Shown here: positions 26,051-34,495 of the stretch, piece by piece
Numbering within the stretch: the stretch's first letter is position 1
Layout of the letters: each line of letters opens with the position of its first letter
Assembly: GCF_002284535.1 (NCBI RefSeq)
Contig: NZ_NPKH01000037.1
Span: 1-40,607, forward strand
Origin: Mesorhizobium wenxiniae
GTDB lineage: Bacteria; Pseudomonadota; Alphaproteobacteria; Rhizobiales; Rhizobiaceae
Direction of reading: 5' to 3'
DNA: 40,607 nt
Program-made: the position numbers and the translations under genes
Notes under the pieces: model-generated
What the model saw: only the letters and a program-made list of their open reading frames with translations
Databases searched by the model: none
What the model was told of the DNA's origin: nothing

Positions 26051-26923
26051 ATGGCTGACCTCAAGGGCATCAATCTGGCGATGCAGACCCCGTTCAATGA
26101 TAACGGGAGCATCAATTTCGGCGTTTATGAGGAACTGATCGACAGATATGTCGACGCAGGCGTTCATGGTCTGGTTCTCGGTGCCGGAACCGGTCAACAT
26201 CCCTACCTCACTGAAGACGAGTGCAACAAGCTCTACGAGATCGGCGCAAAGCGGATAGCCGCTCGCTGTAAGGTAATCTGCCAGACGTCCGCGCTGAATA
26301 TGGACGAGGTGATCCGTCGCTCAAAGCACGCTGAATCAGTTGGCGCGGACGCGCTGATGATCCTGCCGCCCTATTTCGAAGGCCCTTCGGAAGACGATGG
26401 TCTGTTCGAGTTCTATCGCGAGATCGACGCGGCCATCGGCATCGATATCGTGGGCTACAACATTCCGCAGGCTACTGGGATTTCCGTCTCGACCGATCTG
26501 CTCAAGCGCCTCGTCGAACTGAAGAATTTCAACTACATCAAAGATAGCGCCGGCGATTTGACGACCCATCAGGAGTATCTGCGGGTGACCCAGGGTGTCC
26601 TCAATGGCGCGGACACGACGACCGTCTATGCCCTGATGGCCGGCACCAAAGGCGTGATTTGGGGCGGCGCCAACTACATGCCGCACGAAGCCGTCAAACT
26701 CTACGAGCTCGTTACGCAGAAGAAATACTCCGAGGCTCTTGAACTCTGGCACCGCATGCTGCCGTCGCTATTGGTCATATGGCGCACCAAATACACGCCC
26801 TCTGTCCTGCGCGCTTCGCAACTTCGCGGTTACGGAACAGGCAAGGTGCGTCGCCCACTTCAGAAGCTGAACGATCAGGAAGACAAGGAACTGCAGCGCG
26901 CGCTTGAACCGCTGAAAGTCTAG
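26051..26923 (+). CDS. DHDPS/N-acetylneuraminate lyase family protein
   Basis: A 290-residue class I aldolase-type enzyme of the DapA superfamily. The Schiff-base lysine is K164 (NYIKDSAGD), the catalytic tyrosine Y136 (VGYNIPQATG), and the carboxylate-binding motif is GAGTGQHPYL at 44-53 in place of the usual GTTGE. Besides dihydrodipicolinate synthase the family includes pyrroline-4-hydroxy-2-carboxylate deaminase of hydroxyproline breakdown. With an upstream FAD oxidase and a nearby aldehyde dehydrogenase, that role fits best but is not proven. It is almost certainly not the biosynthetic DapA. AGGA lies 8 bases before the ATG, and it is cotranscribed with the oxidase. Confidence 0.88.
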   Translation: MADLKGINLAMQTPFNDNGSINFGVYEELIDRYVDAGVHGLVLGAGTGQHPYLTEDECNKLYEIGAKRIAARCKVICQTSALNMDEVIRRSKHAESVGADALMILPPYFEGPSEDDGLFEFYREIDAAIGIDIVGYNIPQATGISVSTDLLKRLVELKNFNYIKDSAGDLTTHQEYLRVTQGVLNGADTTTVYALMAGTKGVIWGGANYMPHEAVKLYELVTQKKYSEALELWHRMLPSLLVIWRTKYTPSVLRASQLRGYGTGKVRRPLQKLNDQEDKELQRALEPLKV

Positions 26924-27336
26924 CCGATTTCAACGTGACTCCGCCACTACCCTTCCCGGAAGCACTATTGCGACAGAAAGCACCGACCAAAGGGACGATA
27001 GGTTGTTGACCGCAAACCTGCCCGAAGTGGGCGACGATCTTCGGAGGGCCGCCGATGAATCCGTTCTGCCATCGGTTCAGCGGATCGCCGGGCCGGCAAC
27101 TCCGGCCGTGGTCTCTCTTGTGATGATGTTGCTTGATGGCCTCGTCGGCGCCGATGGCCTCCGACCGGGGGACACGAGGGATCTGACCCCTGACCGGACC
27201 TGGTCCGGGCGGGCATGCCTTCCGATCGTCGCCCTCACGATCGTCATGAACCAGGTCTTCCGTGGATCGATTCAGTAAATCTATCTCGCGAAGACGTCAG
27301 GAACGCAGCCGACCTGTCACTAAGGAGCGCATTCTC
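26924..27336. other. Intergenic stretch with no supported gene
   Basis: About 410 bases between the DHDPS-like gene and the SDR gene. A 91-codon plus-strand frame (27003-27278) and an opposing minus-strand frame exist, but neither has a ribosome binding site or family match. There may be decayed coding sequence here. The SDR ribosome binding site TAAGGAG ends the stretch. Confidence 0.5.
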
Positions 27337-27957
27337 GTGAAAATCGTCCTCATCGGTTCCAGCGGCGTGATCGGCGGAGCAGTCGATGCCAAACTCCAAA
27401 CGCGTCACGACATCGTGCGCGTGAGCCGAAACGGCGGCGACTTTCAGGTGGACATCGCGAATCCGGCCTCGATACTGGACCTCTACAAAGAGGTGGGGAA
27501 ATTTGACGCCCTGGTCTGCACGGCGGGCGCGGTCCATTTCGCCCCCCTCGACCAGCTTAGTCCCGAACAGTTCGAGATCGGTCTGCGAAGCAAGCTGATG
27601 GGACAGGTCAATCTCGTGACTTTTGGCCTCAAGCATGTTCGCGATGGCGGCTCGTTTACCTTGACATCGGGCCTGACCAACGACGATCCGATCCCGCAAG
27701 GCGTGTCAGCCGCGCTGGTGAACGGCGCGCTCGAGGGGTTCGTACGCGGCGCGGCGATCGAACTCGGGCGCGGACTGCGCATCAATCTCGTAAGCCCGAC
27801 CGTGGTGGAGGAGTCGGTGCCCCTCTACGGCGCCTTCTTCAGGGGAACCAAGCCGGCCCCCGCCAGCGAGGTCGCGCTTGGATACGTCAAGAGTGTTGAA
27901 GGTGCCCAGAATGGTCGCGTCTACCGTATCGGCTGGTCCCGAGAAGGAGCGTCGTAG
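27337..27957 (+). CDS. Short-chain dehydrogenase/reductase, short type
   Basis: A 206-residue Rossmann-fold protein. The NAD(P)-binding start is VKIVLIGSSGVIGGAV, followed by VDIANPASI, LVCTAGAVHFAPL (the NAG-like motif), and a catalytic region with SGLTNDDPIPQGVSAALVNG. The last lacks the usual Y-x-x-x-K: the position expected for Tyr reads VSAALVNGAL. That variation is seen in the roughly 200-residue SDR subgroup, so catalysis may differ. It starts at the GTG at 27337, with AAGGAG nine bases upstream. It leads into the ALDH gene 70 bases downstream. Substrate unknown. Confidence 0.8.
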   Translation: MKIVLIGSSGVIGGAVDAKLQTRHDIVRVSRNGGDFQVDIANPASILDLYKEVGKFDALVCTAGAVHFAPLDQLSPEQFEIGLRSKLMGQVNLVTFGLKHVRDGGSFTLTSGLTNDDPIPQGVSAALVNGALEGFVRGAAIELGRGLRINLVSPTVVEESVPLYGAFFRGTKPAPASEVALGYVKSVEGAQNGRVYRIGWSREGAS

Positions 27958-28027
27958 CCTGTCGTTGAACGGCACGATCCGAAGGCGAGACCAGGCTCGG
28001 CGACGAGTTAGAATGAAGGAGGACGAC

Positions 28028-29521
28028 ATGCGCAATCAGCTCTATATCGACGGCAAATGGGTCCAGCCATTGAAGGGTGGGAAGCTCGATGTCATCAATC
28101 CGGCCACCGAAGAGGTCTTTCACAGCGTAGCAGCAGCGACAGCGGACGACATCGACAATGCCGTCGCATCAGCCCGCAGGGCGTTCGACGTCGGCGGCTG
28201 GCCCCGCCTCTCCGGCGCGGAAAGAGCGAGATATCTGCGCGCCATCGCCGAAGAGATCCGCAGCCGACTAGCGGAACTCGCAAGGCTTGAAGTGCTCGAC
28301 AATGGCAAGCCGCTGCCGGAGGCCGAATGGGATATCGGTGACGCGGCAGGATGCTTCGAGTTCTATGCAGGCCTCGCCGAGCAGTTGGACAACAGCTTCG
28401 AGGAGGCGATTGAGTTGCCCGACGCGCGGTTCTCGTCGAAGGTCGTCAAGGAGCCCGTCGGTGTCGCGGGCGCGATCATTCCCTGGAACTACCCGCTGCT
28501 GATGGCGGCGTGGAAAGTGGCGCCGGCGCTCGCAGCAGGCTGCACCATGGTTCTCAAACCGTCGGAACTCACTCCCCTGACAGCGCTGGAGCTCGGCGCG
28601 ATCGTCGACGCAGCTGGCTTGCCGCCAGGCGTTCTCAACATCGTGACCGGTCTGGGGAAGGACGCCGGCCAGGCGCTCGCCGATCATCCCCGCGTCGACA
28701 AGATCGCATTCACCGGTTCAGTCCAGACAGGTTCGAAGGTGATGGCCGCCGCCGCGCGCGACATCAAGCGCGTCAGCCTGGAACTGGGAGGCAAGTCGCC
28801 CTTCCTCGTCTTCGAGGACGCCGACATCAAGCAGGCCGTCGAATGGATTATGTTCGGCATCTTCTGGAACCAAGGCCAGGTGTGCTCCGCCACATCGCGC
28901 GTGCTGGTGCACAAAGATATCTATGAGCCGCTGATGGCGCGCTTGGTTGCCGAAACGGAAAAGATCGTGATCGGAGACGGCCTGAAAACCGGCACGCTGC
29001 TTGGTCCCCTTGTGTCCGAGCGGCAGTACGACCAGGTCTGCCGTGCTGTCTCCGCCGCACGCGAGGTCGGCGCAACGGTGAGTTACGGCGGTGGGCGCCC
29101 CGACGGATTCGCGAAAGGCTACTTTGTTCAGCCAACAATTCTCACGGACGTTCCGGTCGACAGCGCCGCATGGACCGAGGAGATTTTTGGGCCCGTCGTC
29201 TGCATACGCGCATTTTCGACTGAGGAAGAAGCGGTCGGCCATGCCAACGACTCCCGGTTCGGTCTTGCGGCCGCTGTGATGTCGAAGGACGACGCGCGGG
29301 CCGAGCGAGTTGCGGCTGCGCTTCGGGCGGGCATTGTCTGGATCAACTGTTCGCAGCCGACCTTCACCGAGGCGCCATGGGGCGGCTACAAGCAATCCGG
29401 CATCGGCCGGGAACTGGGCCGCTGGGGACTCGAAAACTATCTCGAGACAAAGCAGGTCACCAAGTATGTCACGGACCAGCCTTGGGGCTGGTATATCAAA
29501 GAGGGCGTGTTCGCCTCGTAG
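28028..29521 (+). CDS. Aldehyde dehydrogenase family protein
   Basis: A 497-residue NAD(P)-dependent aldehyde dehydrogenase. Catalytic residues are N154 (IIPWNYPL), K177 (VLKPSE), E252 (SLELGGKSP) and C286 (NQGQVCSATS). It resembles betaine-aldehyde dehydrogenases and related broad-range ALDHs. Possible substrates here are betaine aldehyde, 2-oxoglutarate semialdehyde from hydroxyproline breakdown, or another amino aldehyde; the sequence alone does not decide. I chose the ATG at 28028, with AAGGAGG 7 bases upstream; the long upstream extension overlaps the SDR gene and is unlikely. Flanked by two SDR genes in the same direction, probably one transcription unit. Confidence 0.93.
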   Translation: MRNQLYIDGKWVQPLKGGKLDVINPATEEVFHSVAAATADDIDNAVASARRAFDVGGWPRLSGAERARYLRAIAEEIRSRLAELARLEVLDNGKPLPEAEWDIGDAAGCFEFYAGLAEQLDNSFEEAIELPDARFSSKVVKEPVGVAGAIIPWNYPLLMAAWKVAPALAAGCTMVLKPSELTPLTALELGAIVDAAGLPPGVLNIVTGLGKDAGQALADHPRVDKIAFTGSVQTGSKVMAAAARDIKRVSLELGGKSPFLVFEDADIKQAVEWIMFGIFWNQGQVCSATSRVLVHKDIYEPLMARLVAETEKIVIGDGLKTGTLLGPLVSERQYDQVCRAVSAAREVGATVSYGGGRPDGFAKGYFVQPTILTDVPVDSAAWTEEIFGPVVCIRAFSTEEEAVGHANDSRFGLAAAVMSKDDARAERVAAALRAGIVWINCSQPTFTEAPWGGYKQSGIGRELGRWGLENYLETKQVTKYVTDQPWGWYIKEGVFAS

Positions 29522-29639
29522 GTGATGGATTTGACCTTGCCGTTCTTCCGACCCTCTTATCCCTGGAAGCGGCCTGGACACCCTTCTCAGCAGGGATCAC
29601 CTCATCTGATATCCGCGATCGCCTCGAAGGACGCTTGTC

Positions 29640-30461
29640 ATGAAAACATGGTTCATCACAGGGGTCTCGCGCGGATTGGGTCTCGCACTCGCCAAAGCGG
29701 CAACCGCACAAGGCGATCGGGTGATTGGAACCGTGCGTCAGGATACGCGATCATGGCCGGCCGATGACGGACAAGTCCGACTCCTCCGTGGGGACCTTTC
29801 CGATCCCGATCGGATCGCCTCGATGGCACGGGAGGCGTTCGATCTGGCAGGCAAGATTGATGTCGTCGTCAACAACGCCGGTTACGGCTTGCTCGGGGCG
29901 GTCGAGGATTCGACAGACGAGGAACTCGTGAGCCTTTTCGCCGTGAACGTCTTCGCTCCGGTGCGGATCGTACGCGCTGCCCTGCCATACCTTCGCGCTC
30001 AAGGCAGCGGCCACATCGTCAATATCACCTCTGTGGCAGGGCGAGCGCCAAGCATTGGAGCGGCCCTCTATTCTGCGACAAAGCACGCAATGGAGGGGTT
30101 CTCCGCCTCTTTGGCGGAAGAGGTGGCGCCGCTCGGTATCAAAGTCACTGCCGTGGCGCCCGGCCAGCTCCGGACGGATTTCCTGGCGGATGGTTCAATC
30201 CGCCGAAGTCGGACTGCGGATCCGTCATACAAGGCGTCGGTGGGAAGGGTCACCTCGACGCTTGATCGTGTAAATCACAATCAGCTCGGCGACCCCGATC
30301 GCGCCGCCCGCGCCATTCTCGCGGCAGTACAGACTGACAAGCCGCCGCGCCACTTGCTCCTCGGTTCCGATGCCTTGAGACGAGCCTGCGACAAGACCGA
30401 AGACCTCACCCGCGAAATCGAACTATGGAAAAGCTGGACACTCAGCACGGACAATGAGTGA
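29640..30461 (+). CDS. SDR-family oxidoreductase
   Basis: A 273-residue classical SDR. Cofactor motif TGVSRGLG at about 8-15, VVVNNAGYG near 80, catalytic Ser in ITSVAGRAPSIGAALYSATK and the Y-x-x-x-K (YSATK) near 148-152, all intact. The C-terminal extension fits members acting on larger alcohols or ketones. AAGGA lies 7 bases before the ATG. It follows the ALDH gene by about 118 bases and is the last gene before IS debris, so the original operon may have been cut here. Confidence 0.92.
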   Translation: MKTWFITGVSRGLGLALAKAATAQGDRVIGTVRQDTRSWPADDGQVRLLRGDLSDPDRIASMAREAFDLAGKIDVVVNNAGYGLLGAVEDSTDEELVSLFAVNVFAPVRIVRAALPYLRAQGSGHIVNITSVAGRAPSIGAALYSATKHAMEGFSASLAEEVAPLGIKVTAVAPGQLRTDFLADGSIRRSRTADPSYKASVGRVTSTLDRVNHNQLGDPDRAARAILAAVQTDKPPRHLLLGSDALRRACDKTEDLTREIELWKSWTLSTDNE

Positions 30462-30531
30462 GGTTGTGGTCTGTCCTATTGAACTGGTCCTCAAATAGGT
30501 ATGGCTTTTGAGTCGATTGAGGAGAGACGAG

Positions 30532-31123
30532 ATGGCCAGGAAACGACATACAGCTGAAGGGGTCCGGTGGGCGGGTTGCTTGAGTCCTACGCGCCTAGTT
30601 TGATGGTCTCAAGGGTCGCGTAGTGGTTCGCTTCCGCCTCGGCGGGCGGGATGTTGCCGATCGGTTCCAGCAGGCTATGGTGGTTGAACCAATCGAGCAT
30701 TCGAGCGTCTTGTACTCCAAGGTCTCGAATGACTTCCATGGCCGGAGCCGTTGGATGACCTCGGTCTTGAACAAACCAATCCCGCTCTCGGCGAGGGCAT
30801 TGTCGTAAGAGTCGCCGACGCTGCCGAGCGAAGGCTCGATCCCCGACTCGGCCAACCGCTAAGTGAACCGGATGCTGTATTGGACCCCTCTATCGCTATG
30901 ATGCACGAGGCTCTCGCTCAGCCGACGATGCGGCGGGCGTAGACGCCGATGACGAAGGCGACGTAGACGAAGCCGGCCCAGGTGCTCACGTATGTGGGGT
31001 GGAGCTCTCGGAGGCCTAGCGGCCGACGGAACTGGCGCTCGAGCGCTGGCGGTCCGGGTATCGGCGGCTGCATATCCTGCTGCGGCGGGAAAGGCATCGA
31101 GCTTGAGCCTCACCACAGTCAAA
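30532..31123. mobile_element. IS3-family remnants (rearranged)
   Basis: The plus strand at 30532 reads MARKRHTAEG, the start of an IS3-family OrfA, cut after about nine codons. From 30595 to about 30855 the minus strand encodes an OrfB C-terminus (IEPSLGSVGDSYDNALAESG, TEVIQRLRPWKSFETLEYKT). Upstream, to about 31120, a frame-broken integrase-core piece continues (FVYVAFVIGVYARRIVG, SLVHHSDRGVQYS). The two parts are in opposite orientation, so this is at least one deletion plus an inversion or two different elements. No transposase is functional. Confidence 0.85.
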
Positions 31124-31154
31124 CGGTGCCGAATTCACATGAATCAAACTCATA

Positions 31155-31177
31155 TCAGACGCTATTTTTCCGACTAC
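31155..31177 (+). promoter_or_regulatory. Candidate LysR operator before binding-protein gene 1
   Basis: TCAGAC, 11 bases, GACTAC, followed by AGCCC, 133 bases before the ATG at 31311. It matches the element at 24567-24589 in arms, spacing and flanks (TATA upstream, AGCC downstream). Conservation in an otherwise diverged leader suggests function. Confidence 0.5.
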
Positions 31178-31310
31178 AGCCCTTAGATGATAACTGGTAA
31201 TTTTGCCAAGTCGTGAAATTCGATGCCTGTCGGCTAATGGGAGCATTGTACGCGATCGACCACGCATCGGCATCGTTAGACCAGAAGTAAACAAAGAGAG
31301 GGGACTTGGC

Positions 31311-32309
31311 ATGACTAAATTCCTGTACACCGCAGCCATGGTGGTGATGCCGCTCGTGACCGGTGGTGCTGCGCATGCGGCCTGCGGCGACATCACCGTC
31401 GCAGCCTTCAGCTGGCAATCAGCAGAGGTCAACGCCTATGTGGATCAATTCATCCTCAATAACGGGTATGGCTGCAACGTTTCAGTCGTTGCGGGCGATA
31501 CGGTACCGACTATCACTTCGATGATTGAGCGGGGGCAGCCCGATATTGCGCCGGCATTGTCGCCATCGGCGGTCGGCGAAGTATATGTTAAGGGCGCTGC
31601 TGAAGGGAGGATTAGCAAGATCGGCACCGCTATCAGTAACGGGACCGTGACCGGCTGGTATATTCCAAAGTATATCGCCGATGCTCACCCCGACATCAAG
31701 ACTATCGAGGACGCTTTGAAGCATCCGGAGCTGTTTCCGGCTCCCGAAAATCCGTCGAAGGGCGGCATCATTCAGGGCCCACAAGGCCGAGGTTCCACAA
31801 TAGTCACCGGGCAATTGTTCAAAGCCTTCAAAGCTGACGAGAAGGGTTTTGAACTCGTTCCGAGCGGATCTGGCGCCGCTCTCGAGGGGGCCATCACAAG
31901 GGCCTACGAGCGCAAGCAGGGCTACATAGCTTATCACTGGGTTCCGACATCCCTCCTCGCGAAGTATCCGATGGTACGCCTGGAAGGGCCCGAACACGAC
32001 GCGGAAGAATGGGGCCGCTGCACGACCAAGCAGGACTGCCCCGATCCGAAGCCGAACTACTGGAAGCCTGCTGAAGAAGTCACAGCGGCGTCGTCACGGT
32101 TCTTGGCCCGCGACGACGTCGAACCGGCGAAGGAATACTTTGCTAAGCGCAGCTGGACGCAGGCCGAAGTCGGCCAGGTCATGTTGTGGATGACGGAAAA
32201 CCAGGCGAACGGTCAGAATGGCGCCCGGTGGTTTATCGAACACATGCCAGAAGTCTGGACCAAATGGGTTCCTGCAGATGTTGCAGAAAAGGTCAAGGCC
32301 GCTCTCTGA
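31311..32309 (+). CDS. Glycine betaine/quaternary-amine ABC substrate-binding protein (copy 1)
   Basis: A 332-residue periplasmic binding protein of the OpuAC/ProX-like family. The signal peptide (1-23) ends AAHA before ACGD. The mature protein opens ITVAAFSWQSAEVNAYVDQ and has GYGCNVSVVAGDTVPTITSM, QGPQGRGST, YIAYHWVPTSLLAKYPM and a Trp-rich C-terminal half, as in proteins that hold quaternary ammonium through aromatic residues. It likely captures a betaine in the periplasm, yet no permease or ATPase gene adjoins it. GAGAGGGG precedes the ATG at 31311. It is about 92% identical (28 differences counted by eye) to the copy at 37243, with differences concentrated in the signal peptide and residues 83-122. 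Confidence 0.92.
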   Translation: MTKFLYTAAMVVMPLVTGGAAHAACGDITVAAFSWQSAEVNAYVDQFILNNGYGCNVSVVAGDTVPTITSMIERGQPDIAPALSPSAVGEVYVKGAAEGRISKIGTAISNGTVTGWYIPKYIADAHPDIKTIEDALKHPELFPAPENPSKGGIIQGPQGRGSTIVTGQLFKAFKADEKGFELVPSGSGAALEGAITRAYERKQGYIAYHWVPTSLLAKYPMVRLEGPEHDAEEWGRCTTKQDCPDPKPNYWKPAEEVTAASSRFLARDDVEPAKEYFAKRSWTQAEVGQVMLWMTENQANGQNGARWFIEHMPEVWTKWVPADVAEKVKAAL

Positions 32310-32325
32310 GCCCTGATGGGATGAT

Positions 32326-32350
32326 GGTGGCTCCGCATTTCGGGGCCACC
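32326..32350 (+). terminator. Hairpin after binding-protein gene 1
   Basis: GGTGGC(TCC)...GGGGCCACC forms a strong stem 16 bases after the stop. There is no clear T tract, so termination may be weak and allow read-through into the aminotransferase gene. The same hairpin follows copy 2. Confidence 0.55.
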
Positions 32351-32412
32351 GAATCTGTGTTGAGTTTTCCGCGGCAAGAGCTTCGCATCCTTGAATCATT
32401 TCGGAGCTGATC

Positions 32413-33786
32413 ATGACCGCGACTTCAAACTACCTCACACACGCGGTGGCAGCCGACCGCGCTCATGTCTGGCATCACCTCAGCCAGCACAAGCCCTACG
32501 AAAACACCGACCCCAGGGTTTTTGTCGAAGGCAAAGGTCTCAAACTTTGGGACGCCAAGGGAAACGAGTATCTGGACGCGGTGTCGGGCGGAGTCTGGAC
32601 CGTCAATGTCGGCTATGGCCGTGAAAGCATCGCCAATGTGGTCCGCGACCAACTTATCAAACTGAATTATTACGCCGGCGCTGCCGGCAACGTTCCTGGC
32701 GCGATGTTTGCCGAAAGACTCATCGAAAAGATGCCCGGCTTGAGCCGAGTTTACTATTCAAACTCCGGAAGCGAGGCAAACGAGAAAGTATACAAGATGG
32801 TGCGCCAGATTGCGCATCGTCACCATGGCGGGAAAAAATGGAAGATCCTGTTTCGTGAACGCGACTACCACGGGACCACGATCGCAACGCTCGCCACCTC
32901 TGGTCAGCCACAACGTGCCGATCACTACGGCCCCTACCCCGACGGTTTCGTAATCGTTCCCCACTGCCTGGAGTACCGAAAGCAGTGGAACGTGGAGAAT
33001 TACGGCGAACGTGCTGCCGACGCGATCGAAGACGTGATCCTGCGCGAAGGACCGGAGAGCGTGGGTTGCCTGGTATTGGAGCCTATCACCGCTGGCGGTG
33101 GGGTGATCGTGCCCCCTCCGGGTTACTGGGAACGCGTGCAGGACATCTGCCGAAAATACGACATTCTCCTGCATATCGATGAGGTCGTTTGCGGGCTCGG
33201 GCGCACCGGCACATGGTTTGGTTATCAGCACTACGGAATCCAGCCCGATTTTGTGACCATGGCCAAGGGCGTGGCGTCGGGCTATGCGGCGATCTCCTGC
33301 ACGGTGACCACAGAAAGGGTCTTCGATCTGTTCAAAGACGCGCCAGACGACGTCATGAGCTATTTCCGGGACATCTCGACGTTCGGAGGCTGCACATCCG
33401 GCCCAGCCGCGGCCTTGGAAAACATGCGCATTATCGAAGATGAAAATCTTCTAGATAACACCGTGGAAATGGGAGAACGCTGCCTTTCAAATCTGCGGTC
33501 GTTGATGGAGAAGCACGCGGTGATCGGCGACGTGAGGGGCAAAGGGCTATTTCTGGGCGCAGAACTCGTATCGGATCGGGCCACCAAGGAACCTCTGGGC
33601 GAGAAAATCGTCCAGGCCGTTGTAGCCCGATGCCTTTCGCAGGGCGTGATTATTGGCGCTACGAACCGCTCGCTCCATGGCCTTAACAACACGCTATGCT
33701 TGTCCCCTGCCCTTATTGCATCAGCCGATGATATTGACCGGATCACGTCGGCTATCGATAGCGCACTAGCGCACGTGCTTTCCTAA
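32413..33786 (+). CDS. tpa: Taurine-pyruvate aminotransferase (class III)
   Basis: A 457-residue PLP-dependent class III aminotransferase, closely matching Tpa as I recall it, which converts taurine plus pyruvate to sulfoacetaldehyde plus alanine. The N-terminus HVWHHLSQHKPYENTDPR and DAVSGGVWTVNVGYGR are characteristic. NSGSEANEKVYKMVRQIAH, D256 (HIDEVVCGLG) and the PLP lysine K285 (VTMAKGVASGYAA) are intact. GGAG lies 10 bases before the ATG. It sits 100 bases after a betaine binding-protein gene, so the substrate could be taurine or a related omega-amino compound. No sulfoacetaldehyde acetyltransferase (xsc) is in the window. An IS3 element follows immediately. Confidence 0.85.
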   Translation: MTATSNYLTHAVAADRAHVWHHLSQHKPYENTDPRVFVEGKGLKLWDAKGNEYLDAVSGGVWTVNVGYGRESIANVVRDQLIKLNYYAGAAGNVPGAMFAERLIEKMPGLSRVYYSNSGSEANEKVYKMVRQIAHRHHGGKKWKILFRERDYHGTTIATLATSGQPQRADHYGPYPDGFVIVPHCLEYRKQWNVENYGERAADAIEDVILREGPESVGCLVLEPITAGGGVIVPPPGYWERVQDICRKYDILLHIDEVVCGLGRTGTWFGYQHYGIQPDFVTMAKGVASGYAAISCTVTTERVFDLFKDAPDDVMSYFRDISTFGGCTSGPAAALENMRIIEDENLLDNTVEMGERCLSNLRSLMEKHAVIGDVRGKGLFLGAELVSDRATKEPLGEKIVQAVVARCLSQGVIIGATNRSLHGLNNTLCLSPALIASADDIDRITSAIDSALAHVLS

Positions 33787-33790
33787 AGAT

Positions 33791-33805
33791 CGGCGGTGAC
33801 CGCCG
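33791..33805 (+). terminator. Possible hairpin after tpa
   Basis: CGGCGG-TGA-CCGCCG, a perfect 6-base stem just after the tpa stop, without a T tract. The rest of the 33787-33923 gap could encode a short minus-strand remnant (HVDINHINEAAIDLGTC) that I cannot identify. Confidence 0.35.
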
Positions 33806-33990
33806 AAGCCGCATTCGAAAAGGAGCCGCTCGTTAAATAAAGTCGCACAGGTGCCGAGGTCAATCGCAGCTTCGTTGATGTGGTTGATGTCCACGTGGGT
33901 GGCGACTTCCACCGTATCGTCTGACTGACCTGCCACTGAGTTTTTCCTCCATCTGAGATTAGAGTCCGGCCTGGATTGAAGGACGGACAG

Positions 33991-34254
33991 ATGAAGCGGA
34001 AGCGATTTAGGGAAGAGCAGATCATCGGGGTTCTGCGTGAGCACGAGGCGGGTGGGAAGGCTGGCGACCTGGCGCGCAAGCACGGGGTCAGCGAGGCGAC
34101 GCTGTATAACTGGAAGGCGAAGTATGGCGGTATGGACGTGTCCGACGCCAAGCGCCTGAAGGCCCTGGAAGACGAGAAGAACGCGAAGCTGAAGAAGCTT
34201 CTCGCCGACCAGATGCTGGAAGCCTCGGCCCTTCGCGAGCTTCTGGCAAAAAAT
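33991..34254 (+). pseudogene. IS3-family transposase OrfA, interrupted at its end
   Basis: About 88 residues of the HTH/leucine-zipper protein of an IS3-type element: MKRKRFREEQIIGVLREHEA, then RKHGVSEATLYNWKAKYGG and the zipper region KRLKALEDEKNAKLKKLLAD. The ATG at 33991 fits the family. The reading frame runs into the inserted IS1111-type element after ELLAKN near 34254, so the natural frameshift window into OrfB is separated by 1.35 kb. Its OrfB partner resumes at 35615. Confidence 0.85.
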
Positions 34255-34272
34255 GTATGGTCCGCCCCGTCC

Positions 34273-34495
34273 GGGCAAGGGTTCGCGACATCGCCAACGA
34301 CGATTCCAGTTGCATAAATGTATCCGGCCTCTCGCGAGTGGACTGCTGTTGCAGCCAGGCCATGATGAGATCCGCGCACGCCGTTCCCAATAAATGGTTC
34401 GGGCACGAAGCCCGCTTTTTTGCACAGGGCTTACGGCATGCTGATCCACTGTTTCGTCATCGCTATTCCCGAGCCTTGCAATCGAGCCGGAAGCT
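34273..34495 (-). ncRNA. Candidate bridge-RNA region of the IS1111-type element
   Basis: 223 noncoding bases between the transposase stop and the left repeat. Elements of this subgroup are known to encode a bridge RNA in the end downstream of the transposase. A hairpin, CGGGC-ACGAA-GCCCG at 34400-34414, followed on the plus strand by six Ts, is visible. I could not assign guide loops. The claim rests on position and family knowledge. Confidence 0.4.

Larger units (their letters stand above)
31128..32350. repeat. Duplicated binding-protein unit, copy 1
   Basis: Leader, gene and terminator are repeated at about 37066-38282 in the same orientation. The leader is moderately diverged, the coding 3' half is almost identical, and the terminator hairpin is retained. 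The left boundary is approximate. Confidence 0.85.

Noticed and set aside
27003..27278. Plus-strand ORF of 91 codons between the DHDPS-like and SDR genes
   Set aside because: No ribosome binding site and no recognisable domain; an opposing frame is equally open.
33787..33923. Minus-strand fragment (HVDINHINEAAIDLGTC) as a gene remnant
   Set aside because: Open and protein-like, but I cannot name a family and it is cut by the IS3 left end.
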